Shown: positions 18,059 to 27,780 of the stretch, one piece after another
How positions within the stretch are numbered: the stretch's first letter is position 1
Layout: every line of letters starts with the position of its first letter
Source: Lacihabitans soyangensis
GTDB taxonomy: Bacteria; Bacteroidota; Bacteroidia; Cytophagales; Spirosomataceae
Assembly (NCBI RefSeq): GCF_024343775.1
Contig: NZ_RJUF01000193.1
Coordinates: 1-64,000, forward strand
Direction: 5' to 3'
DNA length: 64,000 nt
Position numbers and translations under genes: made by a program
Notes under the pieces: model-generated
Databases searched by the model: none
The model's input: only the letters and a program-made list of their open reading frames with translations
What the model was told of the DNA's origin: nothing

Positions 18059-18066
18059 TATATTTG
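18059..18066 (+). promoter_or_regulatory. Predicted -7 element for the ftsB-like operon
   Basis: TATATTTG fits TAnnTTTG and lies 29 bases before the ATG at 18096, directly after the eno terminator. Confidence 0.5.
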
Positions 18067-18095
18067 AATGTTTTTAACAAATATGCCTTCCTAAA

Positions 18096-18419
18096 ATGAA
18101 AAAATTATCATCTCCATTTTTTGTAAAATATCGATTTTACATCATTTCCAGTCTAGTTCTGGCCGTTTGGTTAATTTTCTTCGATCGCTCCAACTTGATA
18201 AAGCAATTTGAGATGATCGTGGAATTGAATCATTTAGAATCAGAGAAGGAGTTTTTTGAGAATGAATTGAAAAATATTAAACAAGAGGAAAGGGAAGTGT
18301 TGGGTAGTTATGCTTCACTAGAAAAATACGCCAGAGAGAAATATTTAATGAAAAAAGAAGGTGAAACCGTATTTGTCTTGGTAGATGAAAACGATAAGCC
18401 ACTTATCGAAAAAGAATAA
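18096..18419 (+). CDS. FtsB/DivIC-family cell division protein
   Basis: Small bitopic protein of 107 residues: short basic cytoplasmic start, one TM helix (about 13-30), a coiled coil (about 36-68), and the conserved C-terminal stretch YAREKYLMKKEGETVFVLV. This is the layout of FtsB/DivIC septum-formation initiators, which link FtsQ/DivIB and FtsL in the divisome on the outer side of the membrane. It is a frequent neighbour of enolase in many bacteria, as here. It starts an operon with the phosphatase gene 6 bases downstream. Confidence 0.88.
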   Translation: MKKLSSPFFVKYRFYIISSLVLAVWLIFFDRSNLIKQFEMIVELNHLESEKEFFENELKNIKQEEREVLGSYASLEKYAREKYLMKKEGETVFVLVDENDKPLIEKE

Positions 18420-18425
18420 AACCAC

Positions 18426-18935
18426 ATGCGAAAAGTACTTTTTGTTTGTTTAGGAAATATCTGTAGAAGTCCAATAGGGGAGGCTACATTTAACAAAATT
18501 GCTCAAGAAAAAGGCCTTTCAGATGTCCTATGGGCTGATTCGGCAGGAGTAATGGGCTGGCATGTGGGCAAAAAAGCAGACCCAAGGACCATAAAAAATG
18601 CTGCCAAGCACGATATAGAGATTACCCATTTGGGACGAAAGCTTTCCAAGGAAGATTTAGATGCTTTTGAACACATTGTAGTCATGGACGAGCAAAATTT
18701 CGAAGATGTACATAAGTTTTATTACGATACAAAAAAAACACCGCCATCTGCTGAAAAATTGTTTCTCATTAGGGATTTCGACCCGACGGTTCGTGGTGTT
18801 CACGATGTGAAGGACCCTTACTACGAGGGAGAAGAGGTTTTTGAGGAAGTTTTTCAAACACTTTGGCGGAGTAATGAGGCTTTTATAAATCACCTGGTAG
18901 AAAAACATGACCTCCAGCCAAAAGCGTCTGATTGA
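18426..18935 (+). CDS. Low-molecular-weight protein-tyrosine phosphatase
   Basis: Cytoplasmic phosphatase of 169 residues. The P-loop CLGNICRS (Cys8 nucleophile, Arg14) follows the first strand, and the general acid is D130 in KDPYY, as in the LMW-PTP family. The target phosphotyrosine protein is not known from the sequence; in other bacteria such enzymes counter BY-kinases of exopolysaccharide export. It sits in an operon between the ftsB-like gene and a helical-repeat protein, whose ATG lies 29 bases inside its 3' end. Confidence 0.92.
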   Translation: MRKVLFVCLGNICRSPIGEATFNKIAQEKGLSDVLWADSAGVMGWHVGKKADPRTIKNAAKHDIEITHLGRKLSKEDLDAFEHIVVMDEQNFEDVHKFYYDTKKTPPSAEKLFLIRDFDPTVRGVHDVKDPYYEGEEVFEEVFQTLWRSNEAFINHLVEKHDLQPKASD

Positions 18936-19458
18936 AAGTTTAGGTAGTCGGATTTCAAAAGCGAAAGCCATTGAGTTGTCCTCTGAAGTAGCTGGTGACA
19001 CAACTTTTTCAGCAGAAGTAATTGATTTACTCAAAACCGGAAATTCCAAAGAAGTTTATAATATACTTTGGGCATTGAGAAGTCTTCAGCCGTCTGAATT
19101 ACAGAGATTTAAAAGCTTACCACAGATTATTTTAGAATTATTTAGGAAGTTTCCCTTTGAAGAAGGCATTCTAAGAGATGGAGTCGGTTTACTTCAAATT
19201 TTGGATATTTCCGAGGATTTCCAAGGCGAGGTGTTTGATTTGTGTTTTGGTTTTTTGCAAGACAATTCTAAACCTATTGCGGTAAAAGCCTTCTCTATGA
19301 CAGTTTGTTATAATTTAGCCAAAAAACACCCAGAGCTTTTGAAAGAATTGGAAATTCAGATTAAAGATTTGTTGTTGATTCAGGGCCACATATTTCCTGC
19401 AATTTTTTCAAGAGGAAATGCGATTCTTCAAAGAATCAATCGACATTTGCGTAGATAG
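18907..19458 (+). CDS. Unrecognised protein, probably HEAT-like helical repeats
   Basis: 183-residue soluble protein I cannot assign to a named family. It is rich in leucine and made of successive helix pairs (for example SAEVIDLLKTGNSKEVYNILWALRS and NSKPIAVKAFSMTVCYNLAKKH), which suggests HEAT/armadillo-type repeats used for protein binding. It overlaps the phosphatase gene by 29 bases, so the two are translationally coupled. Its 3' end overlaps the oppositely oriented marR gene by 23 bases. No signal peptide or TM helix. Confidence 0.75.
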   Translation: MTSSQKRLIESLGSRISKAKAIELSSEVAGDTTFSAEVIDLLKTGNSKEVYNILWALRSLQPSELQRFKSLPQIILELFRKFPFEEGILRDGVGLLQILDISEDFQGEVFDLCFGFLQDNSKPIAVKAFSMTVCYNLAKKHPELLKELEIQIKDLLLIQGHIFPAIFSRGNAILQRINRHLRR

Positions 19459-19909
19459 TGTCCATTATTCGTACCAAATCGTCGTAGTCTTTATCACTCA
19501 AATTTTCCCATGATTTTTTACGTCCTTTGGCTATAATGGCAAAGGCTTTTTTGTGCAATTCCTTTCCTTGTAGTGTGAGTTCCAATGTGAATTTTCTCCT
19601 ATCCGTATCCGACATCTTTCTGATTATCAACTCTTTTTTTACCAAAATATCCAAGATTCTCGTAATAGTAGGGGCATCTTTGCAGGTAAGGGTTCCTAAT
19701 TCGTTTTGACTAATGCCCGAGTTCGGTACTATATGATCCAAAACCACCCATTGATCAACAGTGAGATCGATGTTGGCATCTGTGAGATTTTTTTGCATAA
19801 ATGACCTGATGCGTTTGATGGTCGAATCTATCTTAAAAAAATACGCTCTCTTGTCCGAATGAGTCATTGGTTCTAAGGGTTTGTGCGAAGATACTGACAA
19901 ATCGTTCAA
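19436..19909 (-). CDS. MarR-family transcriptional regulator
   Basis: 157-residue winged-helix protein. The DNA-binding core is at about 55-120 (ISQNELGTLTCKDAPTITRILDILVKKELIIRK, with the wing DTDRRKFTLELTLQGKE), flanked by dimerisation helices, which is the MarR layout. It is divergent from the ceramidase-type gene with a 91-base gap that contains an interrupted palindrome, so it probably controls itself and that gene. The ligand is unknown. Confidence 0.9.
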   Translation of the reverse strand: MNDLSVSSHKPLEPMTHSDKRAYFFKIDSTIKRIRSFMQKNLTDANIDLTVDQWVVLDHIVPNSGISQNELGTLTCKDAPTITRILDILVKKELIIRKMSDTDRRKFTLELTLQGKELHKKAFAIIAKGRKKSWENLSDKDYDDLVRIMDTIYANVD

Positions 19910-19977
19910 ATATTGTTAAGGCAACTATTATTTTCCTAACCGCAAGAGTCAGGTTGGGTCAGAACCCTATTATTGTA

Positions 19978-19985
19978 TATCTTTG
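19978..19985 (+). promoter_or_regulatory. Predicted promoter of the ceramidase-type gene
   Basis: TATCTTTG is a perfect TAnnTTTG site; TTG at 19954-19956 lies 21 bases upstream as a possible -33 element. The interrupted palindrome GGGT-CAGA-ACCC falls between the two, a fitting place for the divergent MarR protein to bind. The transcription start would be about 10 bases before the ATG at 20001. Confidence 0.55.
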
Positions 19986-20000
19986 ACAAAAAAAAGATTA

Positions 20001-21329
20001 ATGAGAAAATTCCTCAAGATTTTTAGTTATTTCATCTTGATATTGGCCGTTCTAGGTTTTGCGAGCATCGAAAAAATTGATAGAACAGATATAAAACAAA
20101 CAGAGCATTTTAAGCAATGGAAGGAACTGCTTCGATCTATCAAATTAAAGGAAACCACTGGGGATTTTTCGGTTGGTTGGGCAAAAGTTAACATCACTCC
20201 TCTGGTTCCTGGGCCAATGGCCGGTTATGGTTCTCGCAAGGGAAAGGAATTTGAGGCTGTGCATGATTCGGTTTTTGTGCGAGTTTTGGCTTTGAAAAAT
20301 AGCCAAGATACTGTTTACCTTCTCTCCGCTGACATGCTGATCATACCACCCAATGTTGTTGAGAAGTTGAAACCTCTTCTTCGGCAGCAGCGAATTTCTC
20401 TTAGAAACGTTCATTTTTCAGCCACGCATACACACAATAGCTTTGGTGGATGGGGGAATAGCCTTACGGGTAGACTTTTTGCAGGTTCTTACGACCCAAA
20501 TGTTGAAGTTGAATTGGCCCAAAAATTTGCTTTGGCAGTCAGGAAATCTACTCAAAATCTTGTTTCAGGTAGCGTGTCCTACAATGAAAGTGTTGATAAG
20601 GAAGATATTAGGAATAGACTGGGAGTAGTGGATGGCAAAATTGATTCGGAGATTCGTAGTTTGTTTTTTGAAAGAATAGACGGCTCAAAAGCAAGTTTGA
20701 TTACCTATGGTGCACATTCTACAGTTTTGAATTCTAAAACTTTTCAAATATCACGGGATTACCCTGGAATTTTACTAGATTCTTTGGAAAGTTCAAAATT
20801 GAATTTTGGGATATATCTAGCAGGTGCTGTGGGAAGTATGGGTCCAATAGAAAAGGGAGTAGATGATTTTGACGAAGTAAAAAATCAGGCAAAGGGAGTT
20901 CTCAAGCATTTGGATTTCACGCAAAAGAGAGAACTTCAAAATACATTGGTGAGTGAATATATACAATTGCCCATGAATCACCCAAGTGCAAGGATATCAA
21001 AGGATTATGCCTTGCGTCCTTGGGTATTTAAATATCTTTTCGGAGATTATCCAACCTATGTAAAAATCACCAAAATCGGGAAAACGTTGATTTTAGGTAT
21101 GCCCTGCGACTTTTCTGGTGAGTTAATGATTGAACTAGACGCTTATGCCAAGGCCCAAGATATAGATTTGATAATCACCAGTTTTAATGGAAGTTACATT
21201 GGCTATATAACCGATGACAGATTGTATGACAGAGGTCTTTACGAAAGCAGCACCATGTCGTGGTACGGATATCAAAACGGGGCCTATTTTTCAGAAATTG
21301 TAAAAGATTTGGTGGATAAAGTGAAGTAA
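20001..21329 (+). CDS. Neutral/alkaline ceramidase-type hydrolase
   Basis: 442-residue protein related to the N-terminal catalytic domain of neutral ceramidases, zinc amidases that cleave ceramide to sphingosine and fatty acid. The motif SATHTHNSFGGW (140-151) carries the expected metal-binding HTH, after VGWAKVNITP and ADMLII, and a later GAHSTVL segment supplies a further His. An N-terminal hydrophobic segment (7-22) anchors or exports it. I chose the ATG at 20001 over the TTG at 19983, since that TTG lies inside the promoter. It lacks the C-terminal domain of full ceramidases, so the substrate may differ. Members of the Bacteroidota often make sphingolipids, which makes the function plausible. 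Confidence 0.82.
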   Translation: MRKFLKIFSYFILILAVLGFASIEKIDRTDIKQTEHFKQWKELLRSIKLKETTGDFSVGWAKVNITPLVPGPMAGYGSRKGKEFEAVHDSVFVRVLALKNSQDTVYLLSADMLIIPPNVVEKLKPLLRQQRISLRNVHFSATHTHNSFGGWGNSLTGRLFAGSYDPNVEVELAQKFALAVRKSTQNLVSGSVSYNESVDKEDIRNRLGVVDGKIDSEIRSLFFERIDGSKASLITYGAHSTVLNSKTFQISRDYPGILLDSLESSKLNFGIYLAGAVGSMGPIEKGVDDFDEVKNQAKGVLKHLDFTQKRELQNTLVSEYIQLPMNHPSARISKDYALRPWVFKYLFGDYPTYVKITKIGKTLILGMPCDFSGELMIELDAYAKAQDIDLIITSFNGSYIGYITDDRLYDRGLYESSTMSWYGYQNGAYFSEIVKDLVDKVK

Positions 21330-21669
21330 TCTCTATTATGACATGAAGGTAATTAAGGTTTTAAGGACATGAAGGCCATCTGACTAAAATCTTAATGTTC
21401 TTCTTTTCTTAAAAGCTTCATTTAAGAAAAAATGCAACTATTTTATAATCTCCGATAGACCTGATTTACATCGACCTTAGCTTTACTTTTGACGAAAAAA
21501 TTTCTAACCAAATACAATTAATGATACCACCATACCGCTTTTTACTCATTTAATCCATGAACATCTGTGTCCAATCCGTCCAATCCGCGTTCCATTTTAA
21601 AAACAATGACTAAAAAAAACGACAGCCTCTCATAAAGAAACTGTCGTTTAGTTTATAAATTTAAAAGTA
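21330..21669. other. Gene-free stretch with degenerate direct repeats and a terminator
   Basis: 340 bases without a gene. GACATGAAGG occurs twice 26 bases apart (21340-21349, 21366-21375) within a TTAAGG-rich context, and CCAATCCG twice 9 bases apart (21571-21578, 21580-21587) just after CTGTGTC. These look like decayed copies of short intergenic repeats. The right end holds the maeB terminator. Confidence 0.5.
21612..21649 (-). terminator. Intrinsic terminator of maeB
   Basis: Stem AAACGACAG (21617-21625) with CTGTCGTTT (21641-21649), 15-base loop; the A-run at 21612-21619 gives the U-run on the minus strand. Confidence 0.85.
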
Positions 21670-23961
21670 TTACTTCTTCACCGCATCTACCACCGAAATA
21701 GCCGTTTGGTTTACTATTTCTCTTACAGTTGCACCTAATTGTAGCACTTGTACAGGTTTCTTTAGACCCATTAATAGTGGACCGATTTTCTCAATTCCTG
21801 CTACTTCTTTTAGTAAGTTATAGGCAATGTTGGCCGAAGAAAGGTTCGGGAATATCAGTGTATTGGCAGGACCATCTGCAAGGTCTGAGAATGGATGGTT
21901 TTCTTTTAATAGCTCTGTATCAAAAGCCAGGTGGGCTTGCATTTCGCCATCTACTATCATGCCTGGGTGTTTTTGCTTCAGTATCTCCACCGCCTTTCGC
22001 AATTTGATAGGAGCGGGGCCTTCAGGAACCGAGCCAAAGTTAGAATAGGTAACCAAAGCAATTCTTGGCTTTATATTGAATTTCTCCACTTCCCGAGCGG
22101 CCAATTCGGTAATTTCTACTAACTCTTCAATGGTTGGGTCGAAATTGATGGTGGCATCTGCAAGGAACAAAGGGCCTTTTTTGGTCATGAGAATATACAT
22201 ACTCGATATTTTCTTCACGCCTTTTTCTGGACCGATAATTTGCAAAGCCGGACGAATGGTATCAGGATAGTTTCTCGTCAAGCCACCCACCATGGTATCT
22301 GCCAAGCCGGTTTCTACCATCAGCGATGCATAATAGCTCCTGCGAGTTACAAAATTCATGGCATCAGGTTTTGTCAATCCTTTTCTTTTTCGTTTATCAA
22401 AGAACAAATCTGCAAATTCTGCCAATCTGGCTTTCTCAGTTTCGTTTTTACTTTCTTTAGGGTCAATGATATCGATATCTTCAGGCAGCGAAATGCTGTT
22501 TTCCTCCAAGATTGTTTCAATAAGCTTTCGGTTGCCCAAAAGTATAGGATAGGCTATTTTTTCCTGTATAACCTGTTGTATGGCTTTTAAAACAGTCAGG
22601 TTCTCAGCATCGGCATATACTACTCTCTTAGGGTTTTTCTTGGCCTTGGTCATGATGGCCTTAATTAGCGTATTGTCCAGCCCAAGTCTTTTTGCAAGTT
22701 GATTTTCGTATGCATCCCAATCAGTTATTGCGAACTTCGCTACACCCGTTTCCATAGCGGCCCTGGCTACTGCTGGAGCAACAGAGGTTAGCAAACGAGG
22801 ATCCACCGGTTTAGGAATGATATAATTTCTTCCAAAACTTAAATTAGCTTCACTATAGGCCATGTTCACGATATCTGGAACTGGCTTTTTGGCCAATTCT
22901 GCCAAAGCTCTAACTGCTGCCAACTTCATTTCTTCGTTTATTTCACTTGCTCTTACGTCTAAGGCTCCCCTAAAAATGTACGGGAAACCCAAAACGTTGT
23001 TCACTTGGTTAGGATAATCCGAGCGACCTGTGGCTACGATGATGTCCTCACGAGCATCCATGGCGTCGTCATAAGATATTTCTGGGGTTGGATTTGCAAG
23101 TGCAAACACAATACAATCTTTGGCCATGGTTTTCACCATTTCTTTCGATAAAATGTTTCCTTTCGAAAGTCCTACAAATACATCAGCACCGTTTATGGCC
23201 TGGATTAATGTTGTATCTATCGGCATATTGTTATTGGCAAATTCAATCTTTTTGCCGTCCAAATTGGTTCTGTCGGGATGTATAAGTCCTTTAGAATCAA
23301 ACATGAAAATATTCTCTTTTTTAGCTCCCAAAGCGTTGTACAGTCTGGTACAAGAAATAGCAGAAGCTCCTGCTCCGTTAATGATTATTTTTACTTTGGT
23401 GATGTCTTTATTTACTAGTTCCAAGGCATTGAGCAATGAAGCAGAAGAAATTATGGCCGTTCCGTGTTGGTCGTCGTGCATTACCGGAATGTTCAACTCC
23501 TTTTTGAGCCTTTCTTCGATTTCGAAACACTCTGGAGCCGAAATATCCTCGAGGTTTACTCCTCCAAAGGTAGGTTCCATGATTTTGACTGTACGTACAA
23601 ACTCGTCCACGTCTTTGGTGTTGAGTTCTATATCAAATACATCAATATCAGCATAAATTTTAAACAACAAACCCTTACCCTCCATCACTGGTTTTCCGGC
23701 CAAAGCACCTATATCGCCGAGTCCTAAGACCGCTGTTCCATTGCTTATTACGGCCACTAAATTGCCCTTAGCGGTGTATTTATATGCATCCTCTGGATTA
23801 GCTTGAATGGCCAAACATGGTTCGGCGACACCCGGAGAGTAAGCCAAAGATAAGTCCCTTTGATTAGCATATTCTTTTGTTGGTATAACCTCTATTTTTC
23901 CAGGTCTGCCTTTGGCGTGATATTCAAGAGCTTCTTCGTTAAGCGTTTTGTCGTTGTTCAT
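21670..23961 (-). CDS. maeB: NADP-dependent malic enzyme with phosphotransacetylase-like domain
   Basis: 763-residue MaeB-type enzyme that oxidatively decarboxylates malate to pyruvate with NADP. The N-terminal malic domain (about 1-160) has [14 protein letters not shown] and DDQHGTA; the NAD(P)-binding domain (about 165-410) has [11 protein letters not shown] and ALANPTPE. The C-terminal third (about 430-763) is a phosphate acetyltransferase-like domain that in MaeB is regulatory, binding acetyl-CoA. The length matches the family. It is a single-gene unit with its own terminator. The roughly 200 bases upstream are AT-rich and show only an imperfect promoter-like sequence. Confidence 0.96.
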   Translation of the reverse strand: MNNDKTLNEEALEYHAKGRPGKIEVIPTKEYANQRDLSLAYSPGVAEPCLAIQANPEDAYKYTAKGNLVAVISNGTAVLGLGDIGALAGKPVMEGKGLLFKIYADIDVFDIELNTKDVDEFVRTVKIMEPTFGGVNLEDISAPECFEIEERLKKELNIPVMHDDQHGTAIISSASLLNALELVNKDITKVKIIINGAGASAISCTRLYNALGAKKENIFMFDSKGLIHPDRTNLDGKKIEFANNNMPIDTTLIQAINGADVFVGLSKGNILSKEMVKTMAKDCIVFALANPTPEISYDDAMDAREDIIVATGRSDYPNQVNNVLGFPYIFRGALDVRASEINEEMKLAAVRALAELAKKPVPDIVNMAYSEANLSFGRNYIIPKPVDPRLLTSVAPAVARAAMETGVAKFAITDWDAYENQLAKRLGLDNTLIKAIMTKAKKNPKRVVYADAENLTVLKAIQQVIQEKIAYPILLGNRKLIETILEENSISLPEDIDIIDPKESKNETEKARLAEFADLFFDKRKRKGLTKPDAMNFVTRRSYYASLMVETGLADTMVGGLTRNYPDTIRPALQIIGPEKGVKKISSMYILMTKKGPLFLADATINFDPTIEELVEITELAAREVEKFNIKPRIALVTYSNFGSVPEGPAPIKLRKAVEILKQKHPGMIVDGEMQAHLAFDTELLKENHPFSDLADGPANTLIFPNLSSANIAYNLLKEVAGIEKIGPLLMGLKKPVQVLQLGATVREIVNQTAISVVDAVKK

Positions 23962-24170
23962 AATAAAAATAAATCAGTTTTTCGGGTGCTAAACTAAGCA
24001 TCAAATGGTAAAATGTATCTATCAAAACACTAAAATTATAATATAAAAAAAACAATTGAGCAGAATAATATTTGGTTTAGGTGGTATATTATTATGGTAA
24101 CTTGGTAAACTATTTAAAAATTCATAAGATAACTTTTGACTTCATATAATTAGCCAAATTATATTCTTGT

Positions 24171-25223
24171 TTATTTTTTTTCTAATAGTATAACTTTCGA
24201 TTCAAAAACGCTTCCTAACAAGAGATTCTGTTTCATATTTTTAAAGTAAAACGGAGCTCCTACACTCAATCCTGATAGGGCACTTCCGTCGTTCAGATAT
24301 AAGACTTTTTGATTTTGTAAATTGTTGTGGTCGAGTTCAATAACCGCAGATGGCGATTTGTTTTCGGCATTTTTTCGGTGGGCCATAAATGCAAAAAGTT
24401 TGGGATGACAGCCTATTACTAAGTCACCATTCTTTGTCATTTCAATGTTGTCTGGTGGATAAAGCGTACTTACAAAGTTTATCTCTTTAAGATAGTTGGT
24501 TTGCGTTTGTGGAGCAAAAACATAGACTCCTTTTTCGAGTGTTGATGCTACATAAATACTTTTGCCATCCCCAGACAAGGCTATGCCGTTGGGATAAGTC
24601 AATTTCTCGCTCACTATTTTTGATAACTTACCGTCATAAAATACCACATTTCCTGAAGGTATTCTTAGAAAGTCAGATGCCAGCATTTGCCATTTCGAAC
24701 GTGTGCCATGGTCATTCGTTACGAAAAATTGGTTTTCGGACACGGCAAGTATGTCGTTTGGTGAGACAAAATCTGTACTGGAATATTTGCTCAAATAATT
24801 CAAGGTATCACCCAATATTTCGAATTTCAAAATATCATTTTTGGTGTCCTTATGCGATATTACAAACAAGAATTTTTTACCTTCAATACTCAAAACTGAA
24901 ATGCCATGAGGCCTAAATTCAATCAATTTGAATTTTTTGGTAAGATTAACGAGTCGTTTCGAAGAATCAGTAAGGTTTAAAGAAAATATCGCACCAGTAC
25001 TTTTTGGATTGCGTCTGTCTTGAGCACTTAAGTAGGCAATATTGGTTTCGGAGTCAACCGTAATGTCCTCCACACCAGGGTAAGAGGTAATTGTAGTTTC
25101 TTGATAATCAGAAATTGAAGAAATACTTGTAAACACTCCAGCCTTAATTAATGTCTGAGCTATGAAGTAGGTTATTCCGACAATGATTATAAGCGAAAGT
25201 AAAAATTTCTGTGAGCGTTTCAT
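24171..25223 (-). CDS. Paraoxonase/arylesterase-like six-bladed propeller, membrane anchored
   Basis: 350-residue protein with an N-terminal TM anchor (about 7-25) and a calcium-dependent-phosphotriesterase-type beta-propeller. Segments typical of paraoxonases are GVEDITVDSETNIAYLSA, FRPHGIS, SPNDILAV, VTNDHGT, YPNGIALSGDGKSIYVAS and DNIEMTKNGDLVIGCHPK; the Asn/Asp residues in these would bind the calcium. Such enzymes hydrolyse lactones or aryl esters. It lies 5 bases downstream of the dicarboxylate symporter gene, so it is the second gene of that operon, which might link a lactone-derived acid to uptake; that is inference. Confidence 0.82.
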   Translation of the reverse strand: MKRSQKFLLSLIIIVGITYFIAQTLIKAGVFTSISSISDYQETTITSYPGVEDITVDSETNIAYLSAQDRRNPKSTGAIFSLNLTDSSKRLVNLTKKFKLIEFRPHGISVLSIEGKKFLFVISHKDTKNDILKFEILGDTLNYLSKYSSTDFVSPNDILAVSENQFFVTNDHGTRSKWQMLASDFLRIPSGNVVFYDGKLSKIVSEKLTYPNGIALSGDGKSIYVASTLEKGVYVFAPQTQTNYLKEINFVSTLYPPDNIEMTKNGDLVIGCHPKLFAFMAHRKNAENKSPSAVIELDHNNLQNQKVLYLNDGSALSGLSVGAPFYFKNMKQNLLLGSVFESKVILLEKK

Positions 25224-25228
25224 GGGTA

Positions 25229-26470
25229 TTAACTAAAATTGTCTTTTAAAATATCTTCTGTTTCTTCTACGTGGTTTAGTGCATAATTTAGTTTTTTCAT
25301 GTCTAACTCGTTTTCATTCCTTGAGATCCAGATGGTAGCCACTCCATTTCCTATAAAATTGGTGATGGCCCTGGCTTCTGACATAAATCTATCCACGCCG
25401 AGTAAAAGTGCTAATCCTTCAATCGGAATTACTTCTACTGCCGAAAGTGTTGAGGCCAAAACCACAAAACCGCTGCCTGTAACGCCCGCGGCACCTTTGG
25501 AGGTAATCATCAGAATACCGATTATGGTAAGTATTTGCTCAAAGGTTAAATTAACACCGAATACTTGAGCTAAAAATATGGTAGCCATCGACAAATAAAT
25601 GGTGGTTCCGTCAAGATTAAAGGAGTATCCAGCGGGTACTACCAAACCCACTACCGATTTTGAGCAGCCCATTCTTTCGAGTTTTTCCATTAATGAGGGT
25701 AGGGCAGCCTCAGAGGACGATGTTCCCAAGACTATTAAAAGTTCCTCACGAATGTATTTAAGGAACTTCCAAATGCTTATTTTATAATATTTTAAGATGA
25801 GATAAAGTACGAAAAATACGAAAATGGCCATTGTAGCATATACCGAAAGCATCAGTTTACCCAACGGAAATAGTGTTTTTATGCCGTACTTGCCAATTGT
25901 AAACGCCATCCCGCCAAATGCTCCCAATGGAGCAAAGAACATTACCCAATGCAATGCCTTGAATACATATTTCGAAACCTTGTTCAGAAAAGTGGTAATG
26001 ACCACTTTTTGCTTTAGTTTGCTCAAAACAACACCAAATATGATAGAGAAAATCAAAACTTGAATCGTCAGATTGTCTTTCAGGAACTTCAACCAGCTAA
26101 ATTCAGCCGATTTTGTAGTGTATTCTGATAAATCTGCACCTTCAAGATTTCCTGTGGTTACACCAGCACCAGGTTGAATTATATTGGCCACTATTATACC
26201 CACCAAAAGGGCAAAAGTAGTAACCACTTCGAAGTAAATTAAGGCTTTTAATCCAACTTTACCAACTTTCTTGAGGTCGCCCATCCCGCTGATACCCAGC
26301 GAAATAGTTAAGAATATGATGGGGTTAATAAAGAGTTTGACAATATCGATAAATTTAGTTCCGAGCCATTTGAATTCAACGGCCTTTTCAGGAGAAAAAT
26401 GACCCAATAAGGCTCCAGCAGTAATAGCTGTTAGTACCCAAAAGGTAAGATTAGTAAATATTTTTTTCAT
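25229..26470 (-). CDS. Dicarboxylate/amino acid:cation symporter (DAACS family)
   Basis: 413-residue transporter of the GltP/DctA type, which takes up glutamate, aspartate or C4-dicarboxylates with protons or sodium. The family signatures are present: the serine-rich hairpin GTSSSEAALPSL (249-260), NLDGTTIYLS (285-294) and the second hairpin region TSKGAAGVTGSGFVVL. Eight TM helices plus two re-entrant loops fit the length. Substrate choice cannot be settled; the arginine/threonine pattern of TM8 (RAITNFIGNGVATIWISR) leaves aspartate or dicarboxylate open. It heads an operon with the paraoxonase-like gene. Confidence 0.92.
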   Translation of the reverse strand: MKKIFTNLTFWVLTAITAGALLGHFSPEKAVEFKWLGTKFIDIVKLFINPIIFLTISLGISGMGDLKKVGKVGLKALIYFEVVTTFALLVGIIVANIIQPGAGVTTGNLEGADLSEYTTKSAEFSWLKFLKDNLTIQVLIFSIIFGVVLSKLKQKVVITTFLNKVSKYVFKALHWVMFFAPLGAFGGMAFTIGKYGIKTLFPLGKLMLSVYATMAIFVFFVLYLILKYYKISIWKFLKYIREELLIVLGTSSSEAALPSLMEKLERMGCSKSVVGLVVPAGYSFNLDGTTIYLSMATIFLAQVFGVNLTFEQILTIIGILMITSKGAAGVTGSGFVVLASTLSAVEVIPIEGLALLLGVDRFMSEARAITNFIGNGVATIWISRNENELDMKKLNYALNHVEETEDILKDNFS

Positions 26471-26566
26471 TATTGGGTTTATTAGAGGATACTGGTAGGC
26501 AAAATAGTTGCCACGAACTTATTTTTTCTTATTTCTTGCAAACCCGTGGCATCTATTCAGTAATTA

Positions 26567-27538
26567 TTATGCAAACTCCAATTTTTTCATGTATTCTGCA
26601 TCAATTTTTATGTCTTGAAGCGGGCTGGATTTATCGAATCTTTCCTGCTCAACAATATAATATTCAACACCTTGTTCTTTGGCCGTTTTAAGTACTTTGC
26701 TGAAATCTATTCTTCCGTTTCCAAGAGTTGTAGAGGCACCTAGGGGCCAGAATGGATCTTCTTTTTTCTCAGTAGCCTCTATTTCTTTCAATCTATCCTC
26801 TTTGTAAAGGTCTTTTACATGGACCAATTTAAATCGGTTAGCATAATCTTTTAACCATTTTTCTGGGTCCTGCCCCGCTTTTACCACCCAATAAAGGTCC
26901 AATTCAAAGCTTACCAAGTCGGCATCTGTACCTTTCAGCATTATTTCTTCAGGAATACTTCCATCATCGGTCGGTAAAAACTCAATGTGATGATTGTGAT
27001 AACCCATTTTTATACCAGCTGCTTTGGTTATTTCGCCTTGTCTATTTAAGCCTTCGGTTATTTTGTTCCATTCATCTGCAGTTTTTATTTCTCCTGGGAA
27101 AGGATTCAAAACGTAACTCAATCCTACGGAAGCACAATCATCCACCAATTTTTTGAACTCATCTTCAGTTTCTTTTTTTGTTGTAAAATCTGGGTTGATG
27201 TGGCTGCTGACCATTTGTAAGCCTAAGTCGCTTAAATACGTTTTGAAATCGGCTGGTTTCATACCCCAGAAAATTCCCTTTTCACCGGTGAAGCTTTCTA
27301 TTTGGGTATAACCAGCATCAGCAACGGCCTTTAGTGTAGCTTTAGCGTCTTTGGCCATGTCTTCTTTGACGGTCCATAACTGTAGGCCAAACTTCTCAAT
27401 AGAAGAAGCCATGCCTGCAATTTTAGTGGTAGTTTGGTCAGTTTTTCCCTTACAACCAGCCAAAGCTTGGAGTAAAAATGGTGCCGAAACGGCCGCAATT
27501 CCGTAATTTTTTATAAAATCTCTTCTTGAATTTTTCAT
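26567..27538 (-). CDS. Tat-exported TIM-barrel lipoprotein (sugar phosphate isomerase/epimerase family)
   Basis: 323-residue protein of the AP-endonuclease-2/xylose-isomerase-like TIM-barrel family. It starts with a twin-arginine signal (SRRDFIK, RR at 5-6) ending in a lipobox LAGC (26-29), so it is exported folded by Tat and lipid-anchored. Metal-ligand segments of the fold are visible: QIESFTG, SSHINPDF, KMGYHNHHIEF, FELDLYWVVKAG and LVHVKDL, then EYYIVEQERF. Relatives act on ketosugars such as 3-keto-glycosides, but the substrate here is not known. It stands alone, preceded by a 240-base intergenic region. Confidence 0.88.
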   Translation of the reverse strand: MKNSRRDFIKNYGIAAVSAPFLLQALAGCKGKTDQTTTKIAGMASSIEKFGLQLWTVKEDMAKDAKATLKAVADAGYTQIESFTGEKGIFWGMKPADFKTYLSDLGLQMVSSHINPDFTTKKETEDEFKKLVDDCASVGLSYVLNPFPGEIKTADEWNKITEGLNRQGEITKAAGIKMGYHNHHIEFLPTDDGSIPEEIMLKGTDADLVSFELDLYWVVKAGQDPEKWLKDYANRFKLVHVKDLYKEDRLKEIEATEKKEDPFWPLGASTTLGNGRIDFSKVLKTAKEQGVEYYIVEQERFDKSSPLQDIKIDAEYMKKLEFA

Positions 27539-27780
27539 TTTTAGGTTGGTTTAGAAAAATAAAGTCCAATTTAAAGCTTAAAGCTAAGATTCTAAAAACA
27601 AATGTTTAAAATCGATGTTTTCAATATGAATAACATGAAAATTCACGGTTTTGTACCCATCAGATAAGATTAGTGGAAAAAACATCTGACTGGCACAAAT
27701 GTTGGAAATAAAATACTACACAACAAAAGATTTTTTTTATGGGTTAAGGTTTATTTGTAAACACCGTCGGCACCTGATTG
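27539..27780. other. Intergenic region with an orphan + strand terminator
   Basis: About 240 bases between two minus-strand genes. It holds the leader of the TIM-barrel gene and short inverted repeats (for example CAGAT/ATCTG near 27660-27692). At its right edge is a hairpin whose U-run points along the + strand. No open frame of note. Confidence 0.4.

Noticed and set aside
23120-23656. 178-codon + strand frame
   Set aside because: It is antisense to the conserved core of maeB.
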